The notes under the pieces are model-generated. The model ran no database searches, was not told where the DNA came from, and saw only the letters and a program-made list of their open reading frames with translations. This document shows positions 43,880 through 54,610 of a stretch of DNA of 64,000 bases, piece after piece. Source of the DNA: Gonatopus flavifemur (lineage: Eukaryota; Arthropoda; Insecta; Hymenoptera; Dryinidae); contig JAFFJZ010000049.1 in NCBI GenBank assembly GCA_018340375.1, positions 558,001 through 622,000 of the forward strand, read 5' to 3'. The position numbers and the translations under genes are program-made. How positions within the stretch are numbered: the first letter of the stretch is position 1; each line of letters opens with the position of its first letter.

Positions 43880-45105
43880 CCATTGTTCTCCTCCTTTAGA
43901 GGACACAATACGAAAATTCTGGGAGATCGAAGGAGTCCCGTCCCAACCAAAACCTAGAGAAGACGATTTAGTCTGTGAAAAATTATTCAACAATACTCAC
44001 ACACGTGCCAGCGACGGGAGGTACGTTGTAAGACTGCCTTTGGCGAAAGACTCCGTATTATCGCCCGGACAGTCCCACAACGTAGCAGTTAGTTCTGTCT
44101 TGTGGTAAGGAAAGAGGCTGACACCCGATGAGTTACCCAATATGCTCAGTTCTCAGGGAAATACGAAAACTCAGGTCATATATCAGCCGTGGATTCAATT
44201 CTCAATCCGAACGCCAGTGTATTCCTGCTGCACCATCCAGTCATACGCACAGACAGTGCAACCATCCGTCTGAGGGCAGTGTTCGATGCCTCCTGCTCTA
44301 CGTCCAACGAGACGTCCCTCAACGATCTATCACTCGGTGGACCCAAGTTGTGAGTGGAACTGCCCTCAATCGTCCTTCTATGGAGATCGTTCCGATTTGT
44401 TTATACAGCGGGTATAAAGGAGATGTTCCAGCAAACTTGGGTTGTTTCACGCGATAGACAATTCCAGTGCATCTTGTGGAGTCATACAACAACTCGTGCA
44501 GTATCGAGGTAAAAATTATCCACTCGCAATACCGATCCTTTCTAACCACGTCTACGTGGACGATATACTTTCCGGGGCTGACGACAAAAACCTCGTCCTC
44601 CGATCTCGTGAACAAGTGATTCAGCTGCTTAATGCAGACGAATTCCAACTCAGTAAGTGGAGTAGCAATTCGACTCCCCTGTTAGACGGTATTTCACGTG
44701 AAGACTGGGATTCTCCTAGTGATAACTTGCATCTCAATTCTCATCCCCTCAAAGTGCTAGGTATTCGAGAGCACCCTACTGTGGATAATTTCGAAGTTCC
44801 AATTGAATGGGAAAACTACGCGAATGTCACAAAGCGGACAGTCCTATCCGTTATTTCACGAATTTCTGACCCACGAGGATGGCTCGCACCGTTAGTCATC
44901 AGCGCCAAAATCCTCCTGCAACGTCAATGGACCCATAAGTCTGACTGGGCCGACCCATTACCAAACGACCTGCGGAACCATTGAGACTCGTATTGTAATG
45001 GAATGTCCGCGTTAACCTCCGTCGCAATTCCCCGATGGACAAGGAAAGGTATCGATAACTTGTTGGGCGAGCTATACAGCTTCTCGGATGCCTGTGTCAC
45101 GTCCC
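43880..45105 (+). pseudogene. BEL/Pao reverse transcriptase and start of RNase H, broken
   Basis: Ordered family motifs occur in shifting frames: FWEIEGVPSQPKP and GRYVVRLPLAKDS (43915-44050); FDASCSTSNETSLNDLSLGGPKL (44285-44350); RFVYTAGIK (44395-44420); CGVIQQLVQYRGKNYPLAIPIL and the catalytic YVDDILSG (44553-44576). The best frame is 44442-44984, ending ISDPRGWLAPLVISAKILLQRQW. VAIPRWTRKG and ELYSFSDAC (45015-45095) mark the RNase H start. RNase H remainder, integrase and LTRs are not seen. Confidence 0.82.
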
Positions 45106-47130
45106 ACAATTTTCTGCTCCTCTACGTTGCATCTTTTTTTTTGGATGCAGCATCGCGGGGTGCATTGCGCGACTTCTGCTCGCCCCATCGTCCAACCATT
45201 CTCGCGACACTTTGTCCATTCCTTTCCCTCCCCCTTCCACCTTCTTCTTTTTCTTTTACTTACCTTCTCTCCTCTACATCGTGGTGTTGTTCACGTGCAC
45301 GTGTAAGTGCACCGTATTTACACACGCGTACCAAGTAAAGAAATTTTCTCCTCTATTTCTCTTTACTCCCACACTCCTACGCGTTGTGGCTTGGAGTCTC
45401 ACGCATACACGGTTGTACATGTATGCGTGCGTCTCTTCGTTGCACGTGTTACGGATGTACCATACCTCCATTGTTTCTTTTCTTTTCTCGCCCTTCCCTT
45501 TCGACACCTCCTTGTAACAGCGTTGTCCAGAAGCGATCTCGGAAAAGGTTTCCAACAATCTCCGATAGTCCATTCTTATTATAACATGCAACTTTGAAAT
45601 AATATTTCAACCGCCATGTCCTCTTTGCATACTGTATATTGTTCTCGGTGGCCACATCCATGCATTGCCGATGCTGAGGCCAGCATAAAATTTGTCCTCG
45701 GAAGCGATGAGGCACGTGTGGGACTCATCGGCACTGAAACCCGACACCGGATTTCTTTGAATTCCGACGTTGAGTTGAAGTGCTGACCACGCCGGGGGAG
45801 ATATTCCTCCCACCTCCTCTATTCCATCATTTTTGCGACCCCCTTCAAGCCCCGAGATCGTCGCTCGACAACGCCCTGCAAGTCAGTCTCTGCTCGACTT
45901 TTCACCGTGCGTGTTTTCCGCGACGGAAGTTTTCCGCGTCTAAACTCTCTCTCTCTCTCTCTCTCCGAGGAGCCACGGTGACCGATGGTTCACGACCGTC
46001 AAAAAGATCTCAACAGGAGTCTATGTTTTCCCCTGTATAAATACACAAGAAATGTATATTCGCAGCTATTTCTCAAGTCATGAAGGGATGAATTGTTCTT
46101 GTGGCAGAATTCTGCGCGCTTCCGCTTGTGAGATAGATGCGATCCAAGAAGTCTTTCATTTGGTGTGTCGAGCTCCATATGGTCTCCAGGGTCTTCCTTG
46201 GAGAGATTGAGAGAGCAGAGTTTCGTTTCGTATCGCGCGTGAAAATTTCTAATAATTCCCCTCTTCGTTGTTGTTCTGGGATGGGGGCCAAATCAACGAA
46301 AAACCGAATCAACGAAACCGTTAGTTGGAAAGAATAAGACATCATACATCATACATCTCTTCCTTTTCAACCAATGGTTTCGTTGATTTGTCCTTTCGTT
46401 GATTCGGCCCCCACCCTTGTTCTGTGTAGTGAGAAGTCTTCCTTGTTCATCTCTCCGTGAACCATACAGTGAAGGTTTCAGTTTTTTTTATTCGTACAAA
46501 TCACCAGTGGAACTGTTAAAGCACCGATGAGTTTTATTGTTCACTCTTTTCTTTTTCTATCTTTCCTCTGTCTTCCAAATTTCCTCCCGTTGCAAGTGTT
46601 GCTCCAAGTAGTTCCCCTCCCTTTTCCTTATTCTCTCTCTCCTTTTTTACTATTGTGTAGAATGAAATTTTACCCTCGGTTTTTGGGAATTATATCGGAT
46701 GCTTCAAACCTCGTGTTGTCCTAATTTATTCCCCGTTATGAAATTCCTAGACAAGGGCACCGTCTTTACCGCTTGGAGCCGATCCATCCACAAATTCCTC
46801 CCAGAAGGGAGCGAAGGTTGCGGTGAGCTTGACTCAAAAATCGAAATCTCGCTCCCGCCGTAACACCTGGAACATTGCATGTGCTACTGTCGTAAAAATG
46901 TTATGTGCGTATGTGTGTTTCCTTATTTCATCTGATTGCTATAATGCCAAAAGAGAACATTTCTGTCTTTTCCTTCCATTCACTATCTATGTTGTTTATT
47001 TTTTATGTGTTTGTTGGGAGGAGGATATGAATCTGTTTCGAGATCAAACTAAATCAATTTTTGTCATCTCCGTTCTTCTTCCCTCCTTTCTCCTTCCTCC
47101 TCATTTGCGGTATGACGCGTTATCTTCGAA
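45106..47130. other. Gene-free, pyrimidine-rich stretch
   Basis: 45120-45540 and 46510-46660 are C/T-rich on the plus strand, with a (CT)n microsatellite at 45948-45966. Open frames here reflect composition. 46262-46420 repeats the AAATCAACGAAA / TTTCGTTGATTTG inverted motif with GGGGGCC flanks that is also present at 36030-36055. No coding gene can be supported. Confidence 0.4.
46262..46425. repeat. Inverted motif GGGGGCCAAATCAACGAAA ... complement, shared with 35940-36060
   Basis: Outer ATGGGGGCCAAATCAACG (46280) pairs with CGTTGATTCGGCCCCCAC (46398). The inner AACGAAACCGTTAGTTGGAAAG pairs with CTTTTCAACCAATGGTTTCGTT. The spacer has ATCATACATC repeats. The copy at 35940-36060 has the same outer motif with a different, shorter hairpin. 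Probably two members of one small non-autonomous family. Confidence 0.55.
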
Positions 47131-47558
47131 CAAAGGGGCGCAAAAGTATAGAAACACCCTCACAACTTCCGAACGGCGCAAAATAATTGAATCAAATTTT
47201 TTTGAATCAAAGGAAAGATCAAGGGCTATCTAAACCAGGGACGTTGAGTGTCCAAGCCCTGTAAGGAGCAATGGGGGGGGGGCCAAAATCTCAAATGAGA
47301 TGGGGGGGCTTGTGATACGTCATTCGATAAGGTTGTCCAACCCGAATCCAGCAGTTTCTTCCTTTTTGGAATCGGATCATTTTTTGCTGAGTTATCGTGA
47401 TTTCAATACCCTGATCTGGAAAAGTCTGTAGACACTGCCATAACTTCCGTATGGGCCATGATGATTGGATCAAATTTTCTTTGAATCGGAGGTTTTTTTT
47501 ATCCCCATCTTGGCACTACCCAGAAACAACGGCGTGGACGTGTCGGAAACCTGATTCC

Positions 47559-47640
47559 GTGTGTGTGTGTGCATGTGTGTTCGTGTGTGGGTGTCGGTGT
47601 GGGGCGTGTGTGTGGGAAAGTGTGGGTGGGTGGTTCGATC
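47559..47640 (+). repeat. (TG)n-type microsatellite in left arm
   Basis: Interrupted GTGTGTGTGTG tract; counterpart of the (CA)n at 48900-49040 in the right arm. Confidence 0.75.
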
Positions 47641-47789
47641 GTATGAGCCTGTGTGGGACCATTCTTATCGATACTCACTCACGTGAGCGTATTCGGAATC
47701 GATTATCCTCAGGTTCATTCAGGCTGTTCATTCTCAAAGTCGGTGATTTACCCGAGGTATTCTGTATTTGGATAATCCGTTGATCGGAG

Positions 47790-48842
47790 ATGTCACTTCC
47801 AGAGGAAGAGAGAATCATCATTTCAATGATGCGTGGCTACGGAGATCGTCAATGATCTTCAAGGGAGGTACGAACCTTATTCAACGATGAATATCGCGTC
47901 GGTACATTGGGAGTCTCCTCAGGTACCACCTTCGAAACGATCCAATGGTTTTGACGAACCAGGAGTGTTGAGGATCGCCCGAAATGTGGCAGGTCACGCA
48001 CAACCACTAACCATGAAATTGCGGTGGAAGTCATACACCCATTTGTTGAGGAACCGTACACCTCCATCCGTGGAGCTTTACAAGCTTATGATATTAGTCG
48101 TCGCTCAATACAGCATATTCTTGGAACTGCGAAGTTCCATCCCTTCGAAATCAAACTTGTGCGAGAATTACTTGAGAATGATTTTGACCGTCGGTTGCAA
48201 TTTGGCGAAACCCTTATGGATGCCCACCTGTTGAATGGGGTTGTTTTCTCCGACGAGACCAGTTTTTGCCTCAATGGTCACGTCAATAGACACAATTTCC
48301 GATATTGGACTGACGAGAATCCTCATTGGATGAGCGGAGAGAAATCTCAATATCCACAAAAATCGAATTTTTGGGCGGGGATGGTGAGGAATCAGGTGAT
48401 AGGAAGATTTTTCATTGAAGGGAATCTCACAGCTGCAAAATATTCGGATTCACTTCGGGATCACATCATCTCTCCGATTTTGAATATTGCTGGTGACAAT
48501 TTCGAGACGGTGTGGTTCCAGCGAGATAGGGCAGCAGCTCGTTTTGGCATTTAGGTGAGGCATTTCCTCGATGAGATATTTTCGAACCGATGGATTGGGC
48601 GGAGAGGGAAAATTGAGTGACCACGATCTCCAGACCTCACGCCGTTGGATTTTTTTCCGGGAATTCCTGAAAGATCGAGTGTACTGCACAAAACCTGCAA
48701 ATTTGGACGAGTTGCGGCAGAATATCATCGACCAAACAGGGTGGATCACTCCACAAATGTTGGAGGAAGTCAGATGGATTTTTTATGAGCGGTTAGCGAG
48801 CTGTCAGGGAGTTGGGGGACACCAGTTTGAACAATTGCGATA
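47790..48842 (+). pseudogene. Tc1/mariner-like transposase, broken
   Basis: ATG at 47790 (MSLPEEERIIISMMRGYGDRQ, then stop). Helix-turn-helix remains continue (TRSVEDRPKCGRSR), then SIRGALQAYDISRRSIQHIL and FHPFEIKLVRELLENDFDRRLQF. The open part is 48024-48554. It shows VVFSDETSFCLNGHVNRHNFRYW (first Asp), PQKSNFWAGM and VWFQRDRAAARFGI, where QQDGAPPH is usual, so the second catalytic Asp is altered in context. After a stop at 48552 come the C-terminal parts SNRWIGRRG, DLTPLDFF and, from 48680, CTKPANLDELRQNIIDQTGWITPQMLEEV. Several stops and frame changes: inactive. Confidence 0.85.
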
Positions 48843-48896
48843 AGGTGCTGAGCGCATGATCGTTGATGATGATTGTTCGAACCGACAGGAGAAAAC

Positions 48897-49040
48897 CGCG
48901 CGCACACACATCTACTCACACCCACACACACACACACCGACCCCGCCCCACACACACACACCCATCCACACACCCAAACACAACCACTCATACCCACACA
49001 CCATCACACACATGCACACACACACACACACACACACACG
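48897..49040 (+). repeat. (CA)n microsatellite in right arm
   Basis: ACACACAC runs interrupted by CCC; ends at GGAATCAGG where the inverted arm becomes unique sequence. Open frames rich in His/Thr/Pro here are artefacts. Confidence 0.85.
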
Positions 49041-49477
49041 GAATCAGGTTCCCGACACGTTCACGTTTTTGATTCTGGGTAATGCCAAGAGTGGGATGGA
49101 AGAACCTCCGATTCGAAAGAAATTTGATCCCATTATCATGCCCCGTTCAGGAGTTATGGGAGTGTTTCTAGACTTTGCCACATCAGACTATAAAAATTAC
49201 GATAACTCAGCGAAAAATAAGCCGATTACAAAAGACAAGAAACCGCTGGATTCGGGTTGGAAAACCCTATCGAACGACGTATCATAAGCCCCCTGTCTCA
49301 TTCGACATTTTGACCCCCCTTCCCCTCACCCCCATCGCCCCCTACAGGGCTGGGGGGCTCAAAGTCCCCCGTTGAGATAGCCCTTGATCCCTTCTCGATT
49401 TGAAAAAAAATTTCATCCAATTTCCATGCCCCGTTCAAAAGTTATGGGGGTGTTTCCAGACTTCTGCGTCACCCTGT

Positions 49478-50216
49478 ATATTTTCATATAATCTGTAGGA
49501 AGTATGTGTAGAAATGAATTCTTTGTGTTACTTTTTTCTGCCTTACACTTTCTCCTGCTCCTTTCTTGTCTTTCGTCTTAGTCTTGTTTTTCTCTTTCGT
49601 TTGTTTTTTCTTGTCGTTCTCTTGTTCGCGTCCCTTGTGTTAATGCGGTTGTTGGTCCCTCTGTCCACGTGATGCTGATTCTGTTCTTGTTCACTGCCCC
49701 GGGTTTTTCTCCCTGTTCCGGACCTCTTCTTTTGTGTATTGCTATCTTTTGTCTCGATATCCAAATGTTGCAGTATCTGCATTGTACCAACCCCTGGTTG
49801 TCCATTGTCTGTAATGAGTGTTCTTACGTTAGTCTGTAGTTTCTGCCTTGTCTTGTGTTGTTTCCATTGATTCATTTTGTTTCATAGTTTTCCTACCTTC
49901 ACCTATTTCGTGAATGATTTGTAGTGTGACTGCCCTCTCGTGTCTTTTGTTCCTGTTCTTGTTGTTCGTGTCCTTGTGTGTCTTCGCCGCCCCTTTGGTC
50001 CGTTCGCTGATAGTCTTAATTGTCTTCCTGTTAGTGTTTCCTGCGCCCCTGCCGTTCGGGTTGTCTTCGTCGAGGTCCTTGTCATGACGCATTCTCTTAT
50101 GTGTATTGGCAGGTGCCAAGACATGCACTGCGCAACGTGCTTTAAGCAGATAGCGAACATGGTGTATCTGTCATGTTCATACCATGGTATTGTAGTGTGT
50201 TGTTTGGAATTCCCCT
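49478..50216. other. Low-complexity stretch at the 3' side of the gypsy remnant
   Basis: T/G/C-biased DNA. On the minus strand several overlapping frames give Lys/Arg/Thr/Glu-rich peptides (e.g. RQEKTNEREKQD), which could be a decayed basic tail of the retrotransposon or mere composition. No motif is recognised. Confidence 0.3.
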
Positions 50217-50477
50217 TCATTCGTTATATTCCTTCAGATCTTGAATGTGTATTTTCCCTATTGATCCACCTTGTTCGTTTATCAATTCGTATACTAGTCG
50301 TAAGTATTCCTTCATGATTGCATATGATCCCGCATACTCTTTCTCCCATATCCCGGTTATCCCTTTCTGTTTTGATGATGATACGTGATTGAGTTTCAAT
50401 ACTTTGTTTCCTATTTCGAATTCGATGTTCCTTCTCCTTAAATTATAGTGGTGTGTTTGTTTCTCTGTTCCCTCCAT
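50217..50477 (-). pseudogene. Ty3/gypsy integrase C-terminal domain
   Basis: 86 codons: HHYNLRRRNIEFEIGNKVLKLNH, a basic SSSKQKGITG stretch, EKEYAGSYAIMKEYLRLVYELINEQGG and IGKIHIQDLKEY. This is the GPY/F-like C-terminal module of Ty3/gypsy integrases, which helps bind DNA. It is separated from its core domain (51722-52102) by 1.24 kb of unexplained sequence. Confidence 0.7.
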
Positions 50478-51721
50478 GAGGTGTTTTCGTACTTCTTCTT
50501 CAATAATTCATAGTATTCCCAATCTATCTGTCCAGTGTTCTATGTCCATAATTGTGAGGTACTCCCTTTCTTGCACAGAGACGCGTTGAAATGCTTAGGC
50601 ATCACTCAAGGGAATCCAAATGGGAGGTCCCTGCCTCGGGCCAGTTCAGACCTGAAAAAGACTCAACAACAGCAAAAAGAGGCCAGCCAGCCAGGAGAAG
50701 GGAATGAGAGGGCAACGGGCAGGCTTTATTCCAGGATAGAAAATGACTCACGCGGAACTTAGGTGATATTATTCCTCTAATAACATCGGAACTAACTGAC
50801 ACAAAGTGAGGAAAAATGATAATATAATGAATTATGAAGGCCCGGAGACACACTCTACGGTCGTAGTCCATACGGAGCGAAAATTGTCCAACGGGGGAAG
50901 AACAGAGGCAAAGCAAAACCTTTTGTCGGCGTGTTCCTCGTGGCACCAGCCGCACCGTTTTCCAGGCGAAAATCCAACTCACCCACAAATCAAACCATAG
51001 AAAGAAAAGGTGACCACCACACGGACATTCACCGTAAGTCAGCGTTCAGATTCTCCTTGCCATGAGAGAACGCTCGATATTTTCGAGAGACGAAAAACTG
51101 TCAATACACAACGTTTGGTTTTCCGCTACAGCGTCAGTGGTTCCGTTAGTCGGTCAAGCTCAGAGTGAGTTATATCCGGCTTCCGCCTTCTCCGGTTCCT
51201 CCGAACGTCCCAAAGGGCGTCGTGTAGTGACTGCTCTTTTCTTATTGGTCAATGCCGTTAACTTAGAGGAATGGCCGACGAATACGGACGATTCCGAAGC
51301 TCGGTGGGTAATTTTGGAGTGGGTGGTGGGGTCATGGTGCGTACAGCGGTCAGCTGAATTGTGACTATTTTGTAGAATGCGCGGGCGTTGGAAATTTCCA
51401 ACGACGAGGCCGTTGAAGCCCTGCCGCGTTGCTCCTTGGTGTATGCATCGGGCGTCTAACGTCCAGCGTCGGGCATCTCCTTAGACTTCATCCTCCAGGA
51501 ATGAGTTTTCTTCGCTGCTGGCCCGCCCAGAGTGAGGGGGAACCTCAGGGGAAAGTTAGAAAACATACAATAGTAGAAGATTATAAACATTCGGTGTGCC
51601 CCCGGGAGACTCTGTGGAACGAGCGTCGCTATGCATGGCCATCTCTTTTCGGCTAATGGTTCGACCGCGTATTCGTGGTAGGTGGTGGTAATGATTTTTT
51701 GTTTGTGCGTGATCTATCACG
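50478..51721. other. 1.24-kb insertion of unknown nature within the gypsy integrase
   Basis: This interval separates two domains that are adjacent in Ty3/gypsy integrases. It is more GC-rich than its flanks and has no long ORF. The minus-strand frame 50602-50988 (128 codons) shows no motif. It could be a solo LTR or a non-autonomous element; I find no inverted ends or duplication that I trust. Confidence 0.4.
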
Positions 51722-52102
51722 TTACAGTTCTATTTCTCTTGTGTTTCCTATGTCCCGTTTGAGAGAGTGTCGTGGTGATAGTTCCCTTACTGAGTTAAGG
51801 AATGCTGGTGTGTATTTCCTTGGACTGTGTTCGGTGGTGTTGATTGCAAGTTGTAGGTTTCCTTTGTACCCGTTCCAGTCTTTGTGGTTTTCGTCTAGAA
51901 ATTCTCTAATTATTACATTCATGGTTCTGTTTGTACGCTCCACCGGATTTGTCTGAGGGTGGTAGAGCGGTGTTGTCATGTGTCTGATCCCTATCCCTTG
52001 TATTTCTGCTACTTTGTTCATGAGTTTATTTACGGACGGCTGGCCGTCGTCTGTGATTATTACCCTTGGTATTTCCCACCTTGATATTGATTGGGATTTC
52101 AT
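51722..52102 (-). pseudogene. Ty3/gypsy integrase catalytic core fragment
   Basis: Contains IPRVIITDDGQPSV (second catalytic Asp) and MTTPLYHPQTNPVERTNRTM (catalytic Glu). It continues with ITEFLDENHKDWN-type helix and LQLAINTTEHSPRKYTPAFL. The first catalytic Asp and the rest of the N-terminal half should lie upstream (52103-52240) but are out of frame. Together with 52251-52500 and 50217-50477 it defines a leftward gypsy element from which reverse transcriptase and LTRs are absent. Confidence 0.82.
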
Positions 52103-52250
52103 TATTCTTTGTACCGTCTCTCCGTTTGCTTCTCTTATTGCAGTTATCCCATTGGTTTTTTCTGTTCAATTTTTGATCTTCGGCATTATTCGCATTTTAC
52201 GAAATATTTCATTGTGTCTCCGTATGCCCCTGGCTAAAAGTAATTCTTTG

Positions 52251-52500
52251 TCATTTTTGCGTATGTTTTCTTGTGCTCATGTGTCCCGATTGTGTGGTGT
52301 CGTGGTTTCCTGCTGAGGCCCTTTTTTGTGAGCGTTTTGGGACTACTAGTTCCCATGCATAATGGTCTGGTAATAATCCTGTTCGTAGTGGATTTGGTCG
52401 GTAAAAGTATAGATTGTGGTTGATTATTGTCCAATTTGCATTATCGTCTAGATGTTTTTGTACTTGTTGTTTTCTGTGGATGCTTCCGATTATGGGAGCC
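52251..52500 (-). pseudogene. Ty3/gypsy integrase zinc-finger region
   Basis: NLYFYRPNPLRTGLLPDHYAWELVVPKRS followed by a HDTTQSGHMSTRKT-type segment in an adjacent frame corresponds to the HHCC N-terminal domain of gypsy integrases. Overlapping frames show at least one frame change. A hairpin element lies directly upstream. Confidence 0.6.
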
Positions 52501-52504
52501 CTTA

Positions 52505-52672
52505 GCCCCAGGGGCAGCGATGCCATTATTCCCTAGAAAAATCCGTAGCATCTGATGATTGGTCATTTCTTGTACAACCAGCCAACCCTGTTTCCAATTT
52601 GGAAAGAAATGACCAACCACGAAAAATCTACGGATTTTTCTAGGGAATAATGGCATCGCTGCCCAGGGGCCG
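52505..52672. mobile_element. Hairpin MITE, ~168 bp
   Basis: Outer GGGGCAGCGATGCCATTATT pairs with AATAATGGCATCGCTGCCC. The arms continue through CCCTAGAAAAATCCGTAG and GGTCATTTCTT, with a ~25-bp loop. It interrupts the gypsy integrase N-terminal side. Confidence 0.8.
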
Positions 52673-52843
52673 AAAATGAACCGTTCAATTTCTGAACACG
52701 CTCGAAAATTTTTTTTTTCATCATCAAAATGTCATATGCCGGTGACGCCAATGGTTTAACCGGTTCAACTAACGCACGCGTACATTCGCATTCCGCAGAG
52801 TCACCCGTATACTTTCTTATAATATATTCCTAACCTCTACCTA

Positions 52844-53686
52844 CTACTGTGGGCAAAAAGTAAGGCGAATTTTTAATTTAAACTTCGCGGGCTTGATATT
52901 TCAGGCTAGTTCTTTTTTTCTCACGTTGGCAGGACTGGTAATGACATCTGTGCCAAATTTCATGTCAATGTCATCATCAGTAATACATTTACGCTTGTGT
53001 TTACCAAACGACCAAGAGTGCATTCTTCGATTTTCACAATGTTTGATTGAATTAAGCAGAGGAGTGAAATCAAATTTTGTTTACGGAATGGAATTTCAGC
53101 TTCGGGAACTTTGAGGATGTTGCGGAAGGCCTTTGATGATTCTACCATGTCGCAGAGAGATGTTTATGAGTGGTACAAAGACTTCAAAGAGGGTCGAGAA
53201 CGTAATGATGACTTGGAGCGCTCCGGACGACCATCGACGTCAACAGATGACCGACACGTCGATGAAGTGAAAGAATTAGTGCTCAAAAATCGTCGGTTGA
53301 CTGTAAGGGACCTCACTGATATGATGCGTGAAGCGATTCGTCTGAAAAGACCAGAATTATGGGCCAACAACTCTTGGTTTTTACATCACGATAATGCACC
53401 GTCTCATACTGCACTCGTTTTTCGTGACCATTTCGCCAAAAATTCGACGCATATCGTTCCGCAACCACCGTATTCGCCTGATTTGGCTCCGTGTGACTTC
53501 TGGCTATTCCCAAAATTCAAGAGACCACTCCGGGGAAAGCGTTTCGAGTCGATTGAGGAGATGAAAGCTGAATAAGTGTATTTTATCAAGAGGGGATTAC
53601 TTTCAAAGGGATGAAATTGACGTGGAAGAATAAATTAAGATTTTTCACTTTACAAACAAATTCACCTCACTTTCCGCCCACAGTAG
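52844..53686 (+). mobile_element. mariner element with internal deletion (TA duplication)
   Basis: Ends CTACTGTGGGC (left) and its complement GCCCACAGTAG (right) are flanked by TA at 52842-52843 and 53687-53688. Inner TIR blocks are AAGTAAGGCGAATTT / AAATTCACCTCACTTT. 843 bp, against about 1.3 kb for full-length relatives. Confidence 0.87.
53111..53575 (+). pseudogene. mariner transposase lacking its central part
   Basis: The frame keeps the helix-turn-helix half (QRDVYEWYKDFKEGRERNDDLERSGRPSTSTDDRHVDEVKELVLKNRRLTVRDL). It then jumps at about residue 75 to KRPELWANNSWFLHHDNAPSH (second catalytic Asp) and PQPPYSPDLAPCDFWLFPKFK (third). The region with the first catalytic Asp is deleted in frame, leaving an open but non-catalytic 154-residue product with an intact DNA-binding part. 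A start upstream in another frame (~53020-53100) suggests the N-terminus is shifted too. Confidence 0.87.
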
Positions 53687-53699
53687 TATTGTGAGTCGG

Positions 53700-54400
53700 A
53701 CGAAAATTGGCGTATAAGCATACATGTTCTTCAATCATTTATAAACAATCAAATAACCCCGACAAATGATAAAAAGAATCAAAAGCTACGATAAGGTTAA
53801 CTAGTGATAACAATAATGGAAGAAATCGATGAAAATCGTGTGATTTTGCACAATTCTCAATAAATTGATTGACCTTGAAAAGGAATGAGTTTGAATACAA
53901 ACATGTGATCCTTAATACATCAATTGAACCATTCCTGTTGAGAGTTGGAAGTGATTTGTATTAAATTCAATAGATTGAATTGATTATTTCCATTTTTATG
54001 TGAGTATGGACTCTTTTCTAACCGTTTCCGTACATTTGTGTTTACGTAATACACTTGAATTTCAATTATATTATGTTCCAGAGTTTGAATCTGATTCTGT
54101 TCGGTTTATTGGATTATTCGTCAGAATGTTCATTAGATTTGTTTCATTAATTGCTAACTAGCAATTGAGTGAGTTACCATTACTATAATTGGTGCACAAT
54201 TTAATATCATTCTATTCGACGTTGTACCAATTTATTGAGGAAATGCAATAAGCAAGCTAAGCAAGGTATGTATGAAAACTTGATCGGATTTCAAAATCTT
54301 TTAGTTCTTTTAACATTATAATTTTGTTCTCAATTTAGTTCTGTGAGCTGAATTCAGTTCATTTTTCGAAGATAAAGGAATCCACAAAACATGTGCTTCA
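53700..54400 (+). repeat. Direct-repeat unit left of the LINE
   Basis: AAAATTGGCGTATAAGCATAC..TTCTTCAATCATTTATAA and, after ~500 bp, AGCAAGCTAAGCAAGGTATGTATG.AA.CTTGATCGGATT and TTTTCGAAGATAAAGGAATCCACAAAAC recur right of the LINE at 60399-60770. The opening phrase recurs at 63736. A repeated locus that predates the LINE insertion. Confidence 0.75.
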
Positions 54401-54610
54401 GATTTTTGGAGTTGAACGTTGTCGGAGTTGACGAGAGACTTGTGATCTCTTCGCATCGAGCCAAAAATAATCGTTATAAGTGAGAAGATCAACATTCCAA
54501 TCTAACAAATAATATTTAAAATACTAAAAATCCCTTCCTAAATCATACCATTCGTATTCATCCTACGGGAAGAGCATAATTACACGGTAAATATAGAGTA
54601 TCAATCACCG

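Larger units (their letters stand above)
47131..49477 (+). mobile_element. Tc1/mariner-superfamily element with long inverted ends
   Basis: The ends share (C)AGGGTG/AGGGG..CGCA.AAGT.T.GAAACACCC and AACTT..GAACGG (left 47131-47180; right, minus strand, 49477-49430), flanked on the right by TATA. Inverted similarity continues to TCCGATTC, CGTGTCGG.AACCTGATTCCGTGTGTG, so the arms are about 500 bp and end in facing (TG)n / (CA)n tracts. A transposase pseudogene lies between. Confidence 0.75.

Noticed and set aside
45003..45597. Several overlapping plus-strand frames
   Set aside because: All reflect C/T-rich composition; only the first ~100 bp belongs to the BEL/Pao remnant.
48856..49287. Open frames rich in His, Thr and Pro
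   Set aside because: They are translations of the (CA)n microsatellite in three frames.
49543..50220. Minus-strand Lys/Arg/Thr-rich frames as a retrotransposon gene
   Set aside because: Three overlapping frames are similarly biased and none shows a zinc knuckle or other motif.
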